From assembly GCA_031761405.1 (NCBI GenBank), contig JASEVX010000007.1, positions 25,570,859 through 25,634,858 on the forward strand: a DNA stretch of 64,000 bases, in the 5' to 3' direction. The position numbers were made by a program, and so were the translations under genes. The notes under the pieces are model-generated. The model was not told the DNA's origin and ran no database searches. It saw only the letters and a program-made list of their open reading frames with translations. Below, piece after piece: positions 46,801 to 57,489 of the stretch (positions within the stretch are counted from its first letter, which is position 1; the number at the start of each line of letters is the position of its first letter). Origin of the DNA: Serripes groenlandicus (taxonomy: Eukaryota > Mollusca > Bivalvia > Cardiida > Cardiidae).

Positions 46801-48852
46801 CAGACATGTGATCTCTCCCGATATCGGCGGAAGCTCCCGATTTGAAGCCTCATCTTACGCGCTCCCGATCGGGTAACGAAATCTTCCGCCGAAAAAAAAT
46901 AAAATTACCTAAATTAAAACAGATGCTCGTAATTTCAAAAGTTTTACATCATCCAGTGGTGTAAAGCGATATCGACTTTTCTGGGTAAAGGTTTAAGTCG
47001 TGTCGTATGTAAACTACTACCTGTAGTACACAGTAATGTGTACATTTATGAACCTTGGCTAATGTCAATTAGTTAAAAAGCGTGTTGATTTACATGGTAG
47101 TCGTTGCAAAACTGGAAAATAATACATTTAGATGCACAAATGCACAAACCTGATTTTATGAACCTAAAAAAATCCAAAGAGAAAAAAACAACTAAATACA
47201 CGTAGTCCAAATTCAAGTAATATTATTGCTCCTAAATGATTTTCTTATCCTATAAAAATATAAAGTGCGAAAATCGAACAAAGGGTTTTCTCGGTGTCGG
47301 ATATTTTTCTAGTCCAGGCAGTAAACATCGAGATAAATTACGTCACTATTAGCCGCGACAAATGAAAAACACCCATATAAATTAATGTCAAATTTACGAT
47401 TCAATTACTAAGCTGCACATAATCTATTTTTTATGACGTAGCTCATTTTGGAGAATAAAGGTCACTTCATTGATTTCACCCTTACCCATCTGCAGCAGAA
47501 TTTTTTGATAGTGATGTGACAAAAGGAGAAATTACTTAATTTGTTTGAAATTGGATGAATTAACTTTGAATTAAAAAGGATTTTAAAGGGTATGAACATT
47601 CATATATTTTATTTTTCCTTTGTTTAACAACTTTGAAACTATAAAAAAATATGAGGATAAAGGGAAGGCTGCATCGCTATTAACTGATTATGACGATAAC
47701 AATCAGTTTCTCTTTTTCTCACAATGTTTTCAAACGCCGTTTGCTGCAGATGTTTCAAAATTCGTCTGCAAATAGTTAGGGGTCAAATATCTGCAAATCA
47801 TTTTTTCCCCATGAAATAATCCACGTCATACAAAAAGGACCTTTTAGGGAGGGGGTCTCTACAACCAGCCACAATTTATATAAGCCTTTGCAGTCTGATC
47901 AGGTTATTTTGTGTTCTCCATTTATGGTAGTCGCACACAAGCATCTTTGACTCCGCATGGAAAAAACAATGACTTTATTTTTAAGGTGGATTTTCATTTG
48001 ACGTGGCTAATTCTGCCCGGGATAATTAGGTCAGGTCAAATAATTACGTCATTATTATTTTAGCTGAGAATTCCAAAATATTTTAGGCCTCTGAATAGTA
48101 AACAAACCTCACGTGAATTTAGCCAGAAGTAAAAAATGAAAAATGTTTTACGAAATTCCTGTCATACACTGTATTTTCGAAATTTGAAAAAAATATGAAT
48201 ATTAATGTTATAGCTACTCTCAGACAGCAGAAATTTGAAAAGGGCAAAGACAGCCTGTACCAATTATAAACAACAGACTAAGGCAGCCAGTACCAAGTAC
48301 ATGTATAAACAACAGACTGTAGAGCATTAAAGCCTCTTCTACTTGTGAAAGTGTGCACATTTTATATAAGTGACTTTTCAATATGGCATAACAATCTTGT
48401 GATGTCACTGCTTTAAAATCTCATGTCCTGATAGTGCCTTTTGAAAGTAGTAAACAAAGCTCCCTAAATCATTATATGACCTAAAACCCTATGTTGTGGG
48501 TACACAAACGAATTTTATCAGTGAGATGATTCTTTTGAGTACCCACACCATAGGGTTAAATAGTGTCATAAGAGAGTTATTGTTGGAAAAGACCAGTTAA
48601 CTCCTCCTTAGTAATACTATTCATGTGCTGTTTTTTTATGACTAGTGATTATAAAATATTCTTTTCAATTAACAAATTATAACCTCCCTTAATAGCCTGC
48701 TTGATTTTACCCTATTTTAGCATCAAATGAAACGTTCTGTGACCTATAGCAGAAAATCTTGCCGCGAAAAAAGCTCCCTCTTTGGGACACCAATCTCCCT
48801 ACCAAAAATACCAAATCTCCCTATTTGGCTTCAGGAAAATATCACATGTCTG
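46801..48852. mobile_element. hAT-like non-autonomous DNA transposon, 2052 bp
   Basis: The element has a perfect 12-bp terminal inverted repeat CAGACATGTGAT/ATCACATGTCTG and is flanked by the 8-bp direct repeat TCAAGTAG (46793-46800 and 48853-48860). CAG termini with 8-bp duplication are hallmarks of the hAT superfamily. No transposase-like reading frame is visible, so it is non-autonomous or gutted. Hairpin elements are nested at about 47470-47790 and 48455-48590. The target is a unit of the exon 4 minisatellite, so the empty site is known. Confidence 0.9.
48455..48590. mobile_element. Hairpin MITE of the AACCCTATGTT family, nested in the hAT-like element
   Basis: CTAAAACCCTATGTTGTGGG and CCCACACCATAGGGTTAAAT are inverse arms with ATTTTATCAGTGAGATGATT at the centre. 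Confidence 0.7.
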
Positions 48853-49574
48853 TCAAGTAGGTACATTGTTAATGTGGTGTTATAATCTGATATACAATCA
48901 AGTAGGTACGTTGTTAATGTGGTGTTAGAATCTGATATACAATCAAGTAGGTACATTGTTAATGTGGTGTTAGAATCCGATATACAATCAAAGCAGGTAC
49001 ATTGTTAATGTGGTGTTAGAATCTGATATACAATCAAGTAGGTACATTGTTAATACACCATTAGAATCTGATATACAATCAAGTAGGTACATTGTTAATG
49101 TGGTGTTAGAATCTGATATACAATCAAAGCAGGTACATTGTTAATATGACGTTAGAATCTGATATACAATCAAGTAGGTACATTGTTAATATGGCGTTAG
49201 AATCTGATATACAATCAAGTAGGTACATTGTTAATGTGGCATTAGAATCTGATATACAATCAAGTAGGTACATTGTTAATGTGGTGTTAGAATCTGATAT
49301 ACAATCAAAGCAGGTACATTGTTAATATGACGTTAGAATCTGATATACAATCAAGTAGGTACATTGTTAATATGGCGTTAGAATCTGATATACAATCAAG
49401 TAGGTACATTGTTAATGTGGCATTATAATCTGATATACAATCAAGTAGGTACATTGTTAATGTGGTGTTATAATCTGATATACAATCAAGTAGGTACATT
49501 ATTAATACAGCATTATAATCTGATATACAATCAAGTAGGTACATTGTTAATACAGCGTTAGAATCTGATATACA
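48853..49574 (-). repeat. Exon-4-acceptor minisatellite, segment 2
   Basis: About 16 units of 45/46 bp continue from the 8-bp TSD. Two variants alternate: AATCAAGTAGG (45 bp) and AATCAAAGCAGG (46 bp). Confidence 0.93.
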
Positions 49575-50160
49575 ACAAGTAACTGGATTGCAAGCAATAC
49601 CATAGTCCCCTACTGGTTTGCACTAAGTCCAAAAAGGGGCATAACTCATTAAAAAATTGACGAAATCCCAGGAAACGCGAACTTGATCTGTGACACATGA
49701 TTACAAAGGCATATACAAAATTTCAGGTCAATACCTCAAAGCATGTAGAAAAAAAGTGCGGAAAACGAATATTCTAAGTCCAAAAAGGGGCATAACTCAT
49801 TAAAAAATTGACGAAATCCCAGGAAACGCGAACTTGATCTGTGACACATGATTACAAAGGCATATACAAAATTTCAGGTCAATACCTCAAAGCATGTAGA
49901 AAAAAAGTGCGGAAAACGAATATTCTAAGTCCAAAAAGGGGCATAACTCATTAAAAAATTGACGAAATCCCAGGAAACGCGAACTTGATCTGTGACACAT
50001 GATTACAAAGGCATATACAAAATTTCAGCTCAATACCTCAAAGCATGTAGAAGAAAAGTGCGGAAAACTGATTTGCCGGACTGACTGACTGACTGACAGA
50101 TGGACTGACGGACGGAGTGCAAACCTAATAGTCCCCTTCGGCACGCCGGTAGGGGACTAA
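49575..50160. mobile_element. Helentron-like non-autonomous element inserted in the minisatellite
   Basis: The element begins AACAAG, then a small hairpin (GGATTGCAAGCAATACC), then TAGTCCCCTACTGG. It ends CCGGTAGGGGACTAA, the inverse of the last motif. Inside are three nearly identical copies of a roughly 148-bp unit (49630-50075), then GACTGACTGACTG-type simple sequence. The uninterrupted unit reads TATACAATCAAAG; here it is TATACAACAAG...GACTAATCAAAG, so insertion was between two A residues (T|T on the other strand) without duplication. That is how Helentrons insert. Confidence 0.75.
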
Positions 50161-50258
50161 TCAAAGCAGGTACATTGTTAATGTGGTGTTAGAATCTGAT
50201 ATACAATCAAGTAGGTACATTGTTAATGTGGCATTAGAATCTGAGGTATGCAATCAAA
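50161..50258 (-). repeat. Exon-4-acceptor minisatellite, segment 3
   Basis: About two units lie between the Helentron-like insertion and the LINE. The last unit changes to TATGCAATCAAAA at the LINE junction. Confidence 0.85.
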
Positions 50259-53200
50259 ATAAACATACATTTGGGAACAGTGACTTATCAAATGAGAGAA
50301 GTGTTATAAATTATTCTTTACAGACAAGTTCTCAAGAAAATACTCTCATTTGTAACTCAACGAACAGCGAATATAATGTTTCAACAGTTAATGGCAGCAT
50401 AAAAAATGACAATTTACATAATGATACAACTTTTAATGATAATTTGTCTGATTTGCATGCTGATATTGTTCATAATAATATTAACTCATTATATAATAAT
50501 ATTACATTGTCAGATGATAATCTACTGAATGTTAATAATCATTCTTCCACATGTGCCCAAAATTTAGTTGATTTAGGTTTAAAATCAAAAGGATTTCGAA
50601 TCGGTCATATAAATATACAAAGTATTTCAAATAAAATAGATCAAATTGATCTACTGTTAAATCACTCAAATAACAATGTTCATGTTTTTGGACTTAGTGA
50701 AACTAAGTTGAAACATTTTCATGCTGACAGTGCTTTTCAGCTGGATAATTATCAATCTTTCAGAAGAGATAGAGTTACAACTAATGAGAGAAAGGAAGAA
50801 GGGGGTGGTATTATTGTATATTGTAAGAATGAAGTTAATTGTAAAAGAAGGTGTGATTTGGAAGGCAGAGAAATTGAGTGTTTATGGCTGGAAATATTTC
50901 CCAAAAACTCTAAAAGTTTTCTTATTGGTAATATATACAGAAATCCAAATGAAGCAGTAATATGGAATGAAATTTTTGAAAATCATCTTGAGAATGTTTT
51001 AAAAGAACAAAAAGAACTTTACCTTCTCGGAGACTTTAATAGAGATTTACTAAATTTACAAACCAAAACTGCATGGTTAGAATACATGGAACCTTTTGGT
51101 CTTTTTCAAAAAATTAATGTACCTACAAGGAAAACTTCAGTGTCTGCAACTTTAATAGATCACATCTATTGTAATGTTCGTGCTAATATAAAATCAGTAG
51201 ACGTCCCACAAATAGGACTGAGTGACCATTTCCCTGTGTTCCTAACACGAAAACCTAAAAGTTACACGCCCAAAAATTCACATCACACTATCTCATACAG
51301 ATCATTTAAACATTTCAATGAAGAAAGTTTTATAAGTGATCTCCAGTCTGCACCATGGGATACAATTAAAATATTTGAAGATATAGATGATATTGTCGAG
51401 TCATGGTATTCGATTTTCTTACAAATTGTTGATTCACATATACCTATCAAACAGCATAGAGTTAAAAATAAACAACAGCCAAAATGGATTACACCAGAAA
51501 TAATAGAATCTATCAAAACACGTGATAGATTTAAGTCTTTAAATACTGAAACAGAGTATAAGTATTGGAGAAATAAAGTAACTTATCTTATAAAAAAGTC
51601 GAAAAAAAACAAATATGAAGCATTTGTGACTGAAAATCAAAACAAACCAAATACTGTGTGGAAGTTGTTTAAGGAATTAAATGTGAATAAACAAAAAAGC
51701 AGCAATAACATTTTCAACCTGAAAATTGGAGAAAATGAAATTGAACATTCAAACGAAATTGCAGATGAGTTTAACAAATTTTTTGTATCTGTTGCTTCAA
51801 AGCTAAAAGAACCAGTTCAAAGTTCAAATTTTGAAAAACTTCAAACTTTCTGTAATGAGAAAATACCTGATAATACACAATTTAACTTTCCAGAAATTAC
51901 AGTTGAGAAAGTATTAAAGTTTCTTGTAAATATAGATGTAACCAAATCTACTGGTTCTGATAATATTGGGCCTCGCTTACTTAAATTGTCAGCTAATTAT
52001 ATAGCAGATAGCATAACCTATATTTGCAATAAAAGCTTAAAATCCATATTTCCAGAAAAGTGGAAAGAGGGCAAGGTTACACCCTTGTATAAAAGTGGGG
52101 CCAAAGATGACATAAACAACTATAGACCCATTTCTGTGCTTCCAGTTATTTCTAAATTATTAGAAAAGCATGTCCATGACTCGTTAATGGATTATCTTTC
52201 TCATTTTAAGTTACTTCATGAAACTCAATCTGGCTTTCGACCAGGCCACTCATGTGAAACTGCATTAGTGCGAATGATCAGCAAATGGCTAGAAGCTATA
52301 AATAAAGGCTCTTTAATAGGTGTAGTGATGGTGGATTTTCGAAAAGCGTTTGATTTAGTTGACCATGTAATTCTTTTGCAAAAGTTAAAAGTATATAAAC
52401 TTTCAGATAGCTCACTATCATGGTTTTCTTCTTACTTAAACAATCGAAAACAGAAAGTGTCTCTTAACAATGTATTGTCAAATGATCAGACAGTGACTGA
52501 TGGTGTGCCTCAATGTTCAATTCTAGGCCCCCTTTTATTTATAAATGATTTACCACTTTACACACTTAATACTGAAACTGATTTGTATGCAGATGACACA
52601 ACATTGTATCACATTAATAATACATTAACATCTATTGAAAATAATTTGCAAAATGCACTTAAATCATTATCAGATTGGTGTAGTTCAAATGGAATGTTAA
52701 TAAATACCTCAAAGACAAAAGTAATGCTAATAACTACACAGCAGAAACGTACATCATTAAATGTTACAGAGATGAACTTGGATCTTAATGGTGAAAATTT
52801 GAGTATGATCTCTAAAGATAAAGTACTTGGTATATTTATTGACAACAACCTAACATGGAAAAACCACATAGAACATATATGTAGGAAAATCACATCAAAT
52901 ATTTGGCTTTTGTCTAGAATAAAACTATTTCTAAGTCTTGACCATAGGATTCAGTTCTATAAAGCTTATATTCAACCACACATAGATTACTGTAATGTTA
53001 TATGGGGCGGAACATGTCAAAAAAATCTAAATAGACTACTTAGACTCCAAAAACGGGCTTGCAAAGTTATTCTAGATTATAATGTTGATAATGCATTAGA
53101 CAGTATGCAAGATTTAAAATTATTAACAATATTTGACAGAGTATATCTCAGAAAAGCAAAATTTATGTATAAAATATCAAAATCTAAAACTCCATCTTAT

Positions 53201-53425
53201 ATAAGTGAAATGTTTAACTTAAGACAAGTAAATGAAAATACACCTATAACAAGATTATGTGCTAAGAACAATTTTTTAGTACCTAAACCAAACAAAGAAA
53301 TATTTAAACAAAGTTTAACATACTCTGGACCAATAATTTGGAATAATTTACCTACCAATATTAAAGAAAAAACTTCAACAATGGCCTTTCAAAGCAATCT
53401 AATTAGATTAATGAAAAATGTTTAA
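50183..53425 (+). CDS. LINE ORF2: apurinic endonuclease plus reverse transcriptase
   Basis: The open frame has 1080 codons. Roughly the first 21 residues are translated minisatellite, so the ATG used here is not the element's own; the true ORF start is unknown. Endonuclease (about residues 135-355): GHINIQS, GLSETK, LLGDFNRDLL and LSDHFPVF supply the usual N, E, D/N and H residues. Reverse transcriptase (about 600-900): NNYRPISVLP, QSGFRPGHSCETAL, DFRKAFDLVDH, GVPQCSILGPLLF and DLYADDTTLY. The C-terminal part has LLRLQKRACK and GPIIWNNLP, common in CR1/jockey-type elements. Usually motif B reads PQGSILGPLLF followed by a few hydrophobic residues before INDLP; here G is C and about three residues are missing, which probably disables the enzyme. 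There are no internal stops, so insertion is fairly recent. Confidence 0.92.
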   Translation: MVLESDIQSSRYIVNVALESEVCNQNKHTFGNSDLSNERSVINYSLQTSSQENTLICNSTNSEYNVSTVNGSIKNDNLHNDTTFNDNLSDLHADIVHNNINSLYNNITLSDDNLLNVNNHSSTCAQNLVDLGLKSKGFRIGHINIQSISNKIDQIDLLLNHSNNNVHVFGLSETKLKHFHADSAFQLDNYQSFRRDRVTTNERKEEGGGIIVYCKNEVNCKRRCDLEGREIECLWLEIFPKNSKSFLIGNIYRNPNEAVIWNEIFENHLENVLKEQKELYLLGDFNRDLLNLQTKTAWLEYMEPFGLFQKINVPTRKTSVSATLIDHIYCNVRANIKSVDVPQIGLSDHFPVFLTRKPKSYTPKNSHHTISYRSFKHFNEESFISDLQSAPWDTIKIFEDIDDIVESWYSIFLQIVDSHIPIKQHRVKNKQQPKWITPEIIESIKTRDRFKSLNTETEYKYWRNKVTYLIKKSKKNKYEAFVTENQNKPNTVWKLFKELNVNKQKSSNNIFNLKIGENEIEHSNEIADEFNKFFVSVASKLKEPVQSSNFEKLQTFCNEKIPDNTQFNFPEITVEKVLKFLVNIDVTKSTGSDNIGPRLLKLSANYIADSITYICNKSLKSIFPEKWKEGKVTPLYKSGAKDDINNYRPISVLPVISKLLEKHVHDSLMDYLSHFKLLHETQSGFRPGHSCETALVRMISKWLEAINKGSLIGVVMVDFRKAFDLVDHVILLQKLKVYKLSDSSLSWFSSYLNNRKQKVSLNNVLSNDQTVTDGVPQCSILGPLLFINDLPLYTLNTETDLYADDTTLYHINNTLTSIENNLQNALKSLSDWCSSNGMLINTSKTKVMLITTQQKRTSLNVTEMNLDLNGENLSMISKDKVLGIFIDNNLTWKNHIEHICRKITSNIWLLSRIKLFLSLDHRIQFYKAYIQPHIDYCNVIWGGTCQKNLNRLLRLQKRACKVILDYNVDNALDSMQDLKLLTIFDRVYLRKAKFMYKISKSKTPSYISEMFNLRQVNENTPITRLCAKNNFLVPKPNKEIFKQSLTYSGPIIWNNLPTNIKEKTSTMAFQSNLIRLMKNV

Positions 53426-53753
53426 TAGTTCTCATGCAGCGTTTTTCTGTATATATCTTATATTTTTTAATCTGTATATATTGCAATTTTTGCTAATTAT
53501 CACCGTCAGTTTTCTATACATGTGTGTGAGATTGTCAAGTGCAATGCATGTGTGAGAGTAGATGAAGTGATATATTATTAAATGACGATTATGTTGATCT
53601 TAATGTAATTTGTAATGTACATTCTATTGTCATTTGATATTTCATATGGGTTTTTTGTAAATATTGTTAATAATAGAGGGCCATGTGGAAGATTAGTTTT
53701 AAACTAAATGTGTCACCCTCTTAAAATAAAGTCTCTTATCTTATCTTATCTTA
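50259..53753 (+). mobile_element. Non-LTR retrotransposon (LINE, APE-type, CR1/jockey-like), 5'-truncated
   Basis: The element encodes endonuclease and reverse transcriptase in one frame, has a 328-bp 3' untranslated part and ends in CTTAT repeats. It lies inside the exon 4 minisatellite. The flanks TATGCAATCAA (left) and TATACAATCAA (right) suggest an approximately 11-bp target duplication with one difference, or the left one may simply be array sequence. No ORF1 is present, so the 5' part is missing. It is antisense to the host gene. Confidence 0.88.
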
Positions 53754-54900
53754 TATACAATCAAGTAGGTACATTGTTAATGTGGTGTTATAATCTGATA
53801 TACAATCAAGTAGGTACATTATTAATACAGCATTATAATCTGATATACAATCAAGTAGGTACATTGTTAATACAGCGTTAGAATCTGATATACAATCAAA
53901 GCAGGTACATTGTTAATGTGGTGTTAGAATCTGATATACAATCAAGTAGGTACATTGTTAATACGGCGTTAGAATCTTATATACAATCAAGTAGGTGCAT
54001 TATTAATGTGGTGTTAGAATCTGATATACAATCAAGTAGGTGCATTGTTAATGTGGTGTTAGAATCTGATATACAATCAAAGCAGGTACATTGTTAATGC
54101 GTTGTTAGAATCTGATATATAATCAAGTAGGTACATTGTTAATGTGGTGTTAGAATCTGATATACAATCAAAGCAGGTACATTGTTAATATGGCGTTAGA
54201 ATCTGATATACAATCAAAGCAGGTACATTGTTAATGCGTTGTTAGAATCTGATATATAATCAAGTAGGTACATTGTTAATGTGGTGTTAGAATCTGATAT
54301 ACAATCAAAGCAGGTACATTGTTAATATGGCGTTAGAATCTGATATACAATCAAGTAGGTACATTGTTAATGTGGTGTTAGAATCTGATATACAATCAAA
54401 GCAGGTACATTGTTAATATGGCGTTAGAATCTGATATACAATCAAGTAGGTACATTGTTAATGTGGTGTTAGAATCTGATATACAATCAAAGCAGGTACA
54501 TTGTTAATATGGCGTTAGAATCTGATATACAATCAAAGCAGGTACATTGTTAATATGGCGTTTGAATTTGATATACAATCAAGTAGGTACATTGTTAATG
54601 TGGTGTTAGAATCTGATATACAATCAAAGCAGGTACATTGTTAATATGGCGTTAGAATCTGATATACAATCAAGTAGGTACGATGTTAATGTGGTGTTAG
54701 AATCTGATATACAATCAAGTAGGTACATTTTCAATACGGTGTTAGAATCTGATATACAATCAAACAGGTAAATATGGCAATAGAATCTGAAATTCACTCA
54801 AGAAGGTTAATATGGCAATCTGAAATAAACTCAAGTAGTTTAATATGTCAATTGAATCTGAAATAAACCCATGTAGGTAAATACAGCAGTAGAATTTACA
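53754..54900 (-). repeat. Exon-4-acceptor minisatellite, segment 4 (distal end)
   Basis: About 22 regular 45/46-bp units run to about 54760. More diverged units follow (AATCTGAAATTCACTC, AATCTGAAATAAACTC) to about 54900. The diverged edge and homogenised core are normal for an old, internally turning-over minisatellite. Confidence 0.9.
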
Positions 54901-55225
54901 GATTTGTTGTATATGGGAAAGGGTTAAGGAGTACTTTTTTGGAATTTTTAAGTTGGTTTTTCACAGAGCACCAACAATTATTTGATCAGATCCTTAAACA
55001 TAACAAAAGGATCAAAGATGGCCCTTAATCAATCACCTCAGTGATGTGTAGTAGCAAATGTGTAACTGCTAATATCAGGGAAAATTTGATCAAGAATGGG
55101 AATGAAATTGCAAGGAGTGGACACTGTAGCCTAAACAGTTTATCAGTAAAGGATATTTGTAAATTTTTTCCTAACATGTTTTCAAAGCAGACATAAGATG
55201 CCATGTCCCCTAAAATATTTATGTA

Positions 55226-55347
55226 ACCCTTTCCCACATACACAAGTCTGCAGCAGATGACTTAAAGGAGAAATTGCTGAACTTAATTAATTTCTCCATT
55301 TATCACAATGTTTTCAAAGTCATCTGCTGCAATAGGGCAAAGGGTAA
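55226..55347. mobile_element. Short diverged hairpin MITE near exon 3
   Basis: AACCCTTTCCCACATACACA, CTGCAGCAGATGAC and the inverse GTCATCTGCTGCA; ends 12 bp from the exon 3 donor. Confidence 0.7.
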
Positions 55348-55358
55348 AAAATACTTAC

Positions 55359-55454
55359 TTTATCTATAATATTGAGGTATCCATTTGTACATATGATATC
55401 TGACTGTAAGACAGTGGCTGCAGGACCACCCACCATTGGGTAAAGCATTGTTTT
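55359..55454 (-). CDS. Exon 3: FAS1 domain A, H2 motif
   Basis: This exon has 96 bp and 32 codons in phase 0. The acceptor is ATTTTAG|AAAACA and the donor GATAAA|GTAAGT. It encodes ATVLQSDIICTNGYLNIIDK, the C-terminal FAS1 H2 motif (consensus NGVIHVID). Exon 4 follows with ILMPYLPTS, a normal FAS1-to-FAS1 linker. Confidence 0.9.
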
Positions 55455-55474
55455 CTAAAATAGAATAATAACAA

Positions 55475-55870
55475 GAGAAAGTTGATGCAACCATCAATGT
55501 CGCCAGAAACCCATACTGCAGTTATACATAACACTTACATTATAGTAGTTGAAAAAAACCAGTTATCAACAAAAGGGCATATTGGAACATCAGGGGTGGG
55601 GTCAAGTGAAAATGTATCATAACTTGCATTTTGTTTTGTCAACGAAGTGAATGTCCTTCATTGAAATATAATTAAAGCCTTTCATTGTTTATGATCAATC
55701 TCCATTCTAAGGTAGGTTGACCATATACACAGCCAACTTAGTATTGGTCATAAACAGGAAATGAGTAATCTTGCCAATCATTAGTCTACTCATGTTTTAA
55801 AATTATATAATGATGTGTCAATGATGCATAACAATATGCAGATCGCAAGCAAAATGCATGTAGGGAATCT
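55475..55870. mobile_element. AACAAG-hairpin element, GTCGCCGG family, 5' part
   Basis: AACAAGAGAAAGTTGATGC, then ATCAATGTCGCCAG. The following 250 bp match the inverse of 6860-7040 (GTTTATGATCAATCTCCATT). The 3' end is not found. Confidence 0.65.
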
Positions 55871-55924
55871 ACAAAGTAGACCACCCTTAAAATACCATAT
55901 CAGCTAAACAGTTAATTTTCATTA

Positions 55925-56095
55925 AATTAAGATGACATTTGAAAACATTGTGGCAAAAAAAGATATTGCTAATAAAGAGTAATTTTTCATTTTGCCACAA
56001 TGTTTTCAACAGTCAAACTTATTAATATTTTTCACATTTTTTAGTAGATATTTTCAAAGTTGTCTGCTGCAAATTTGCCTGAAAATGGGAAAAGG
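55925..56095. mobile_element. Diverged hairpin MITE
   Basis: GAAAACATTGTGGCAAAAAA and TTTGCCACAATGTTTTC form the core; the outer end is TGGGAAAAGG. Confidence 0.6.
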
Positions 56096-56334
56096 TACAT
56101 TGCCATCAAAAAGGTAAGAAATGGTAGCCTCCCTGGATTATAGACTATCTACCATAATGTGATGACAAGAGAATATGCAACAATAAAATAGAATATTAAG
56201 AATACTTTAATCAACCAAATAAGGACCTTTTCTAAGGTACATAAATGCAATACAAACACATTTAGATAACAACATATAATATAACAAATATTCCAAATGT
56301 GTATGATGTGCTTTAACTCTTTGGTACATACAAC

Positions 56335-56455
56335 AAATCTGCAGCAGACGACTTTGAACGTATTTTGTCAAAAAATAGAAAATCTCTATAATTAAATGGA
56401 TAACCTATGACTAAAAGTGGAAAACATTGTGGCAAAAGGAGAAATTGCATGTCAA
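56335..56455. mobile_element. Half copy of a TTAA hairpin MITE
   Basis: CTGCAGCAGACGACTTTGAA to AAAGGAGAAATTGCATG, then abrupt loss of the other arm. Confidence 0.65.
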
Positions 56456-56483
56456 CATCACCTGCTAATATGCTAAAGTGTGA

Positions 56484-56698
56484 TTAATTCTTTCTCACAT
56501 ACAGACGCTTTCTGAAGCCTCTGCAGCAGAAGTCTTTTGAAAACATTTTTTCAAAAGGATAAATTGCTCATAACAAGCAATTTCTACTTTTGCCACAATG
56601 TTTTCAACTCTATTTAATTACTAATCCCTTTCACGTTTATGCCAAGAGGTTTTCAAAGTCATCTGCTGAAGATTTGGTATACGTGGGAAAGGGTTAAC
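56484..56698. mobile_element. TTAA hairpin MITE copy
   Basis: TTAATTCTTTCTCACATACA to ACGTGGGAAAGGGTTAA; core GCTCATAACAAGCAATTTCT. Confidence 0.78.
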
Positions 56699-57489
56699 AT
56701 ACAGATGAACGGAAAGAGATCCCTATGTGTCTGTCCACCATGGCAAGTGACACTGAAAGATCAATGTCTCGTTGTTTGCAAAAAAACATTTTACCTTTGA
56801 ATTCAAAGGTTTTGTAGATTTGTCAATAAATCCTCTCACTGATACAGACTGCATTAGATGCCTTTGCAGCAGAAACAATTTAAAAGATTATGGGAAAAAG
56901 TGCTTAAAAAGATTTATGCTTTTACTTCGTGAACGAAATAAAAACATTGTAGGACAGGAACAATTGCTAAAATTAAGCAATTTCTTCTTTTCCCAGAATG
57001 TCTTCAAAAGTCTTCTACAGCAAAGGTGTAACAAAAACGTTCGGTATACGTTGCATTTGATATGCAAATGTACATCACCGTTTCGAAGTGATGGAGTTTA
57101 GGATTACATATATAAGACAAGTGGACCCCTTCAGGATTGAGTATACTTTTTGCTGAAGGGATCTTCTGCGTCTTTAGCCCTGCACTTTACATTTGGTGGC
57201 AGCGGTGGGATGAAAACAACTGCCATACCGGAGTTGCCTTACCCATGGGTTTCCCAGGCGAAGACTCGGGACGAGTCTTCTCGGAGTGAGAAGTAGTGTA
57301 AAGAAAACGTTCAGTATACGTTGCATTTGATATGCAAATGTACATCACCGTTTCGAAGTGATGGAGTTTAGGATTACATATATAAGACAAGTGGACCCAT
57401 TCAGGATTGAGTATACTTTTCGCTGAAGGGATCTTCTGCGTCTTTAGCCCTGCACGTTACAAAGGCATAAAATGTTTGTCTGTAAACAG

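Noticed and set aside
49305..49544. Repetitive frame MYLLDCISDYN on the minus strand
   Set aside because: It is the 45-bp minisatellite unit read in a frame without stops; the unit is intronic and derived from the exon 4 acceptor.
50183..50245. The ATG at 50183 as the LINE protein start
   Set aside because: The first roughly 21 codons are array sequence repeated elsewhere in the intron, so the ATG belongs to the minisatellite.
45982..54900. CRISPR-like direct repeats
   Set aside because: Units are contiguous with no unique spacers, eukaryotic, and derived from an exon junction.
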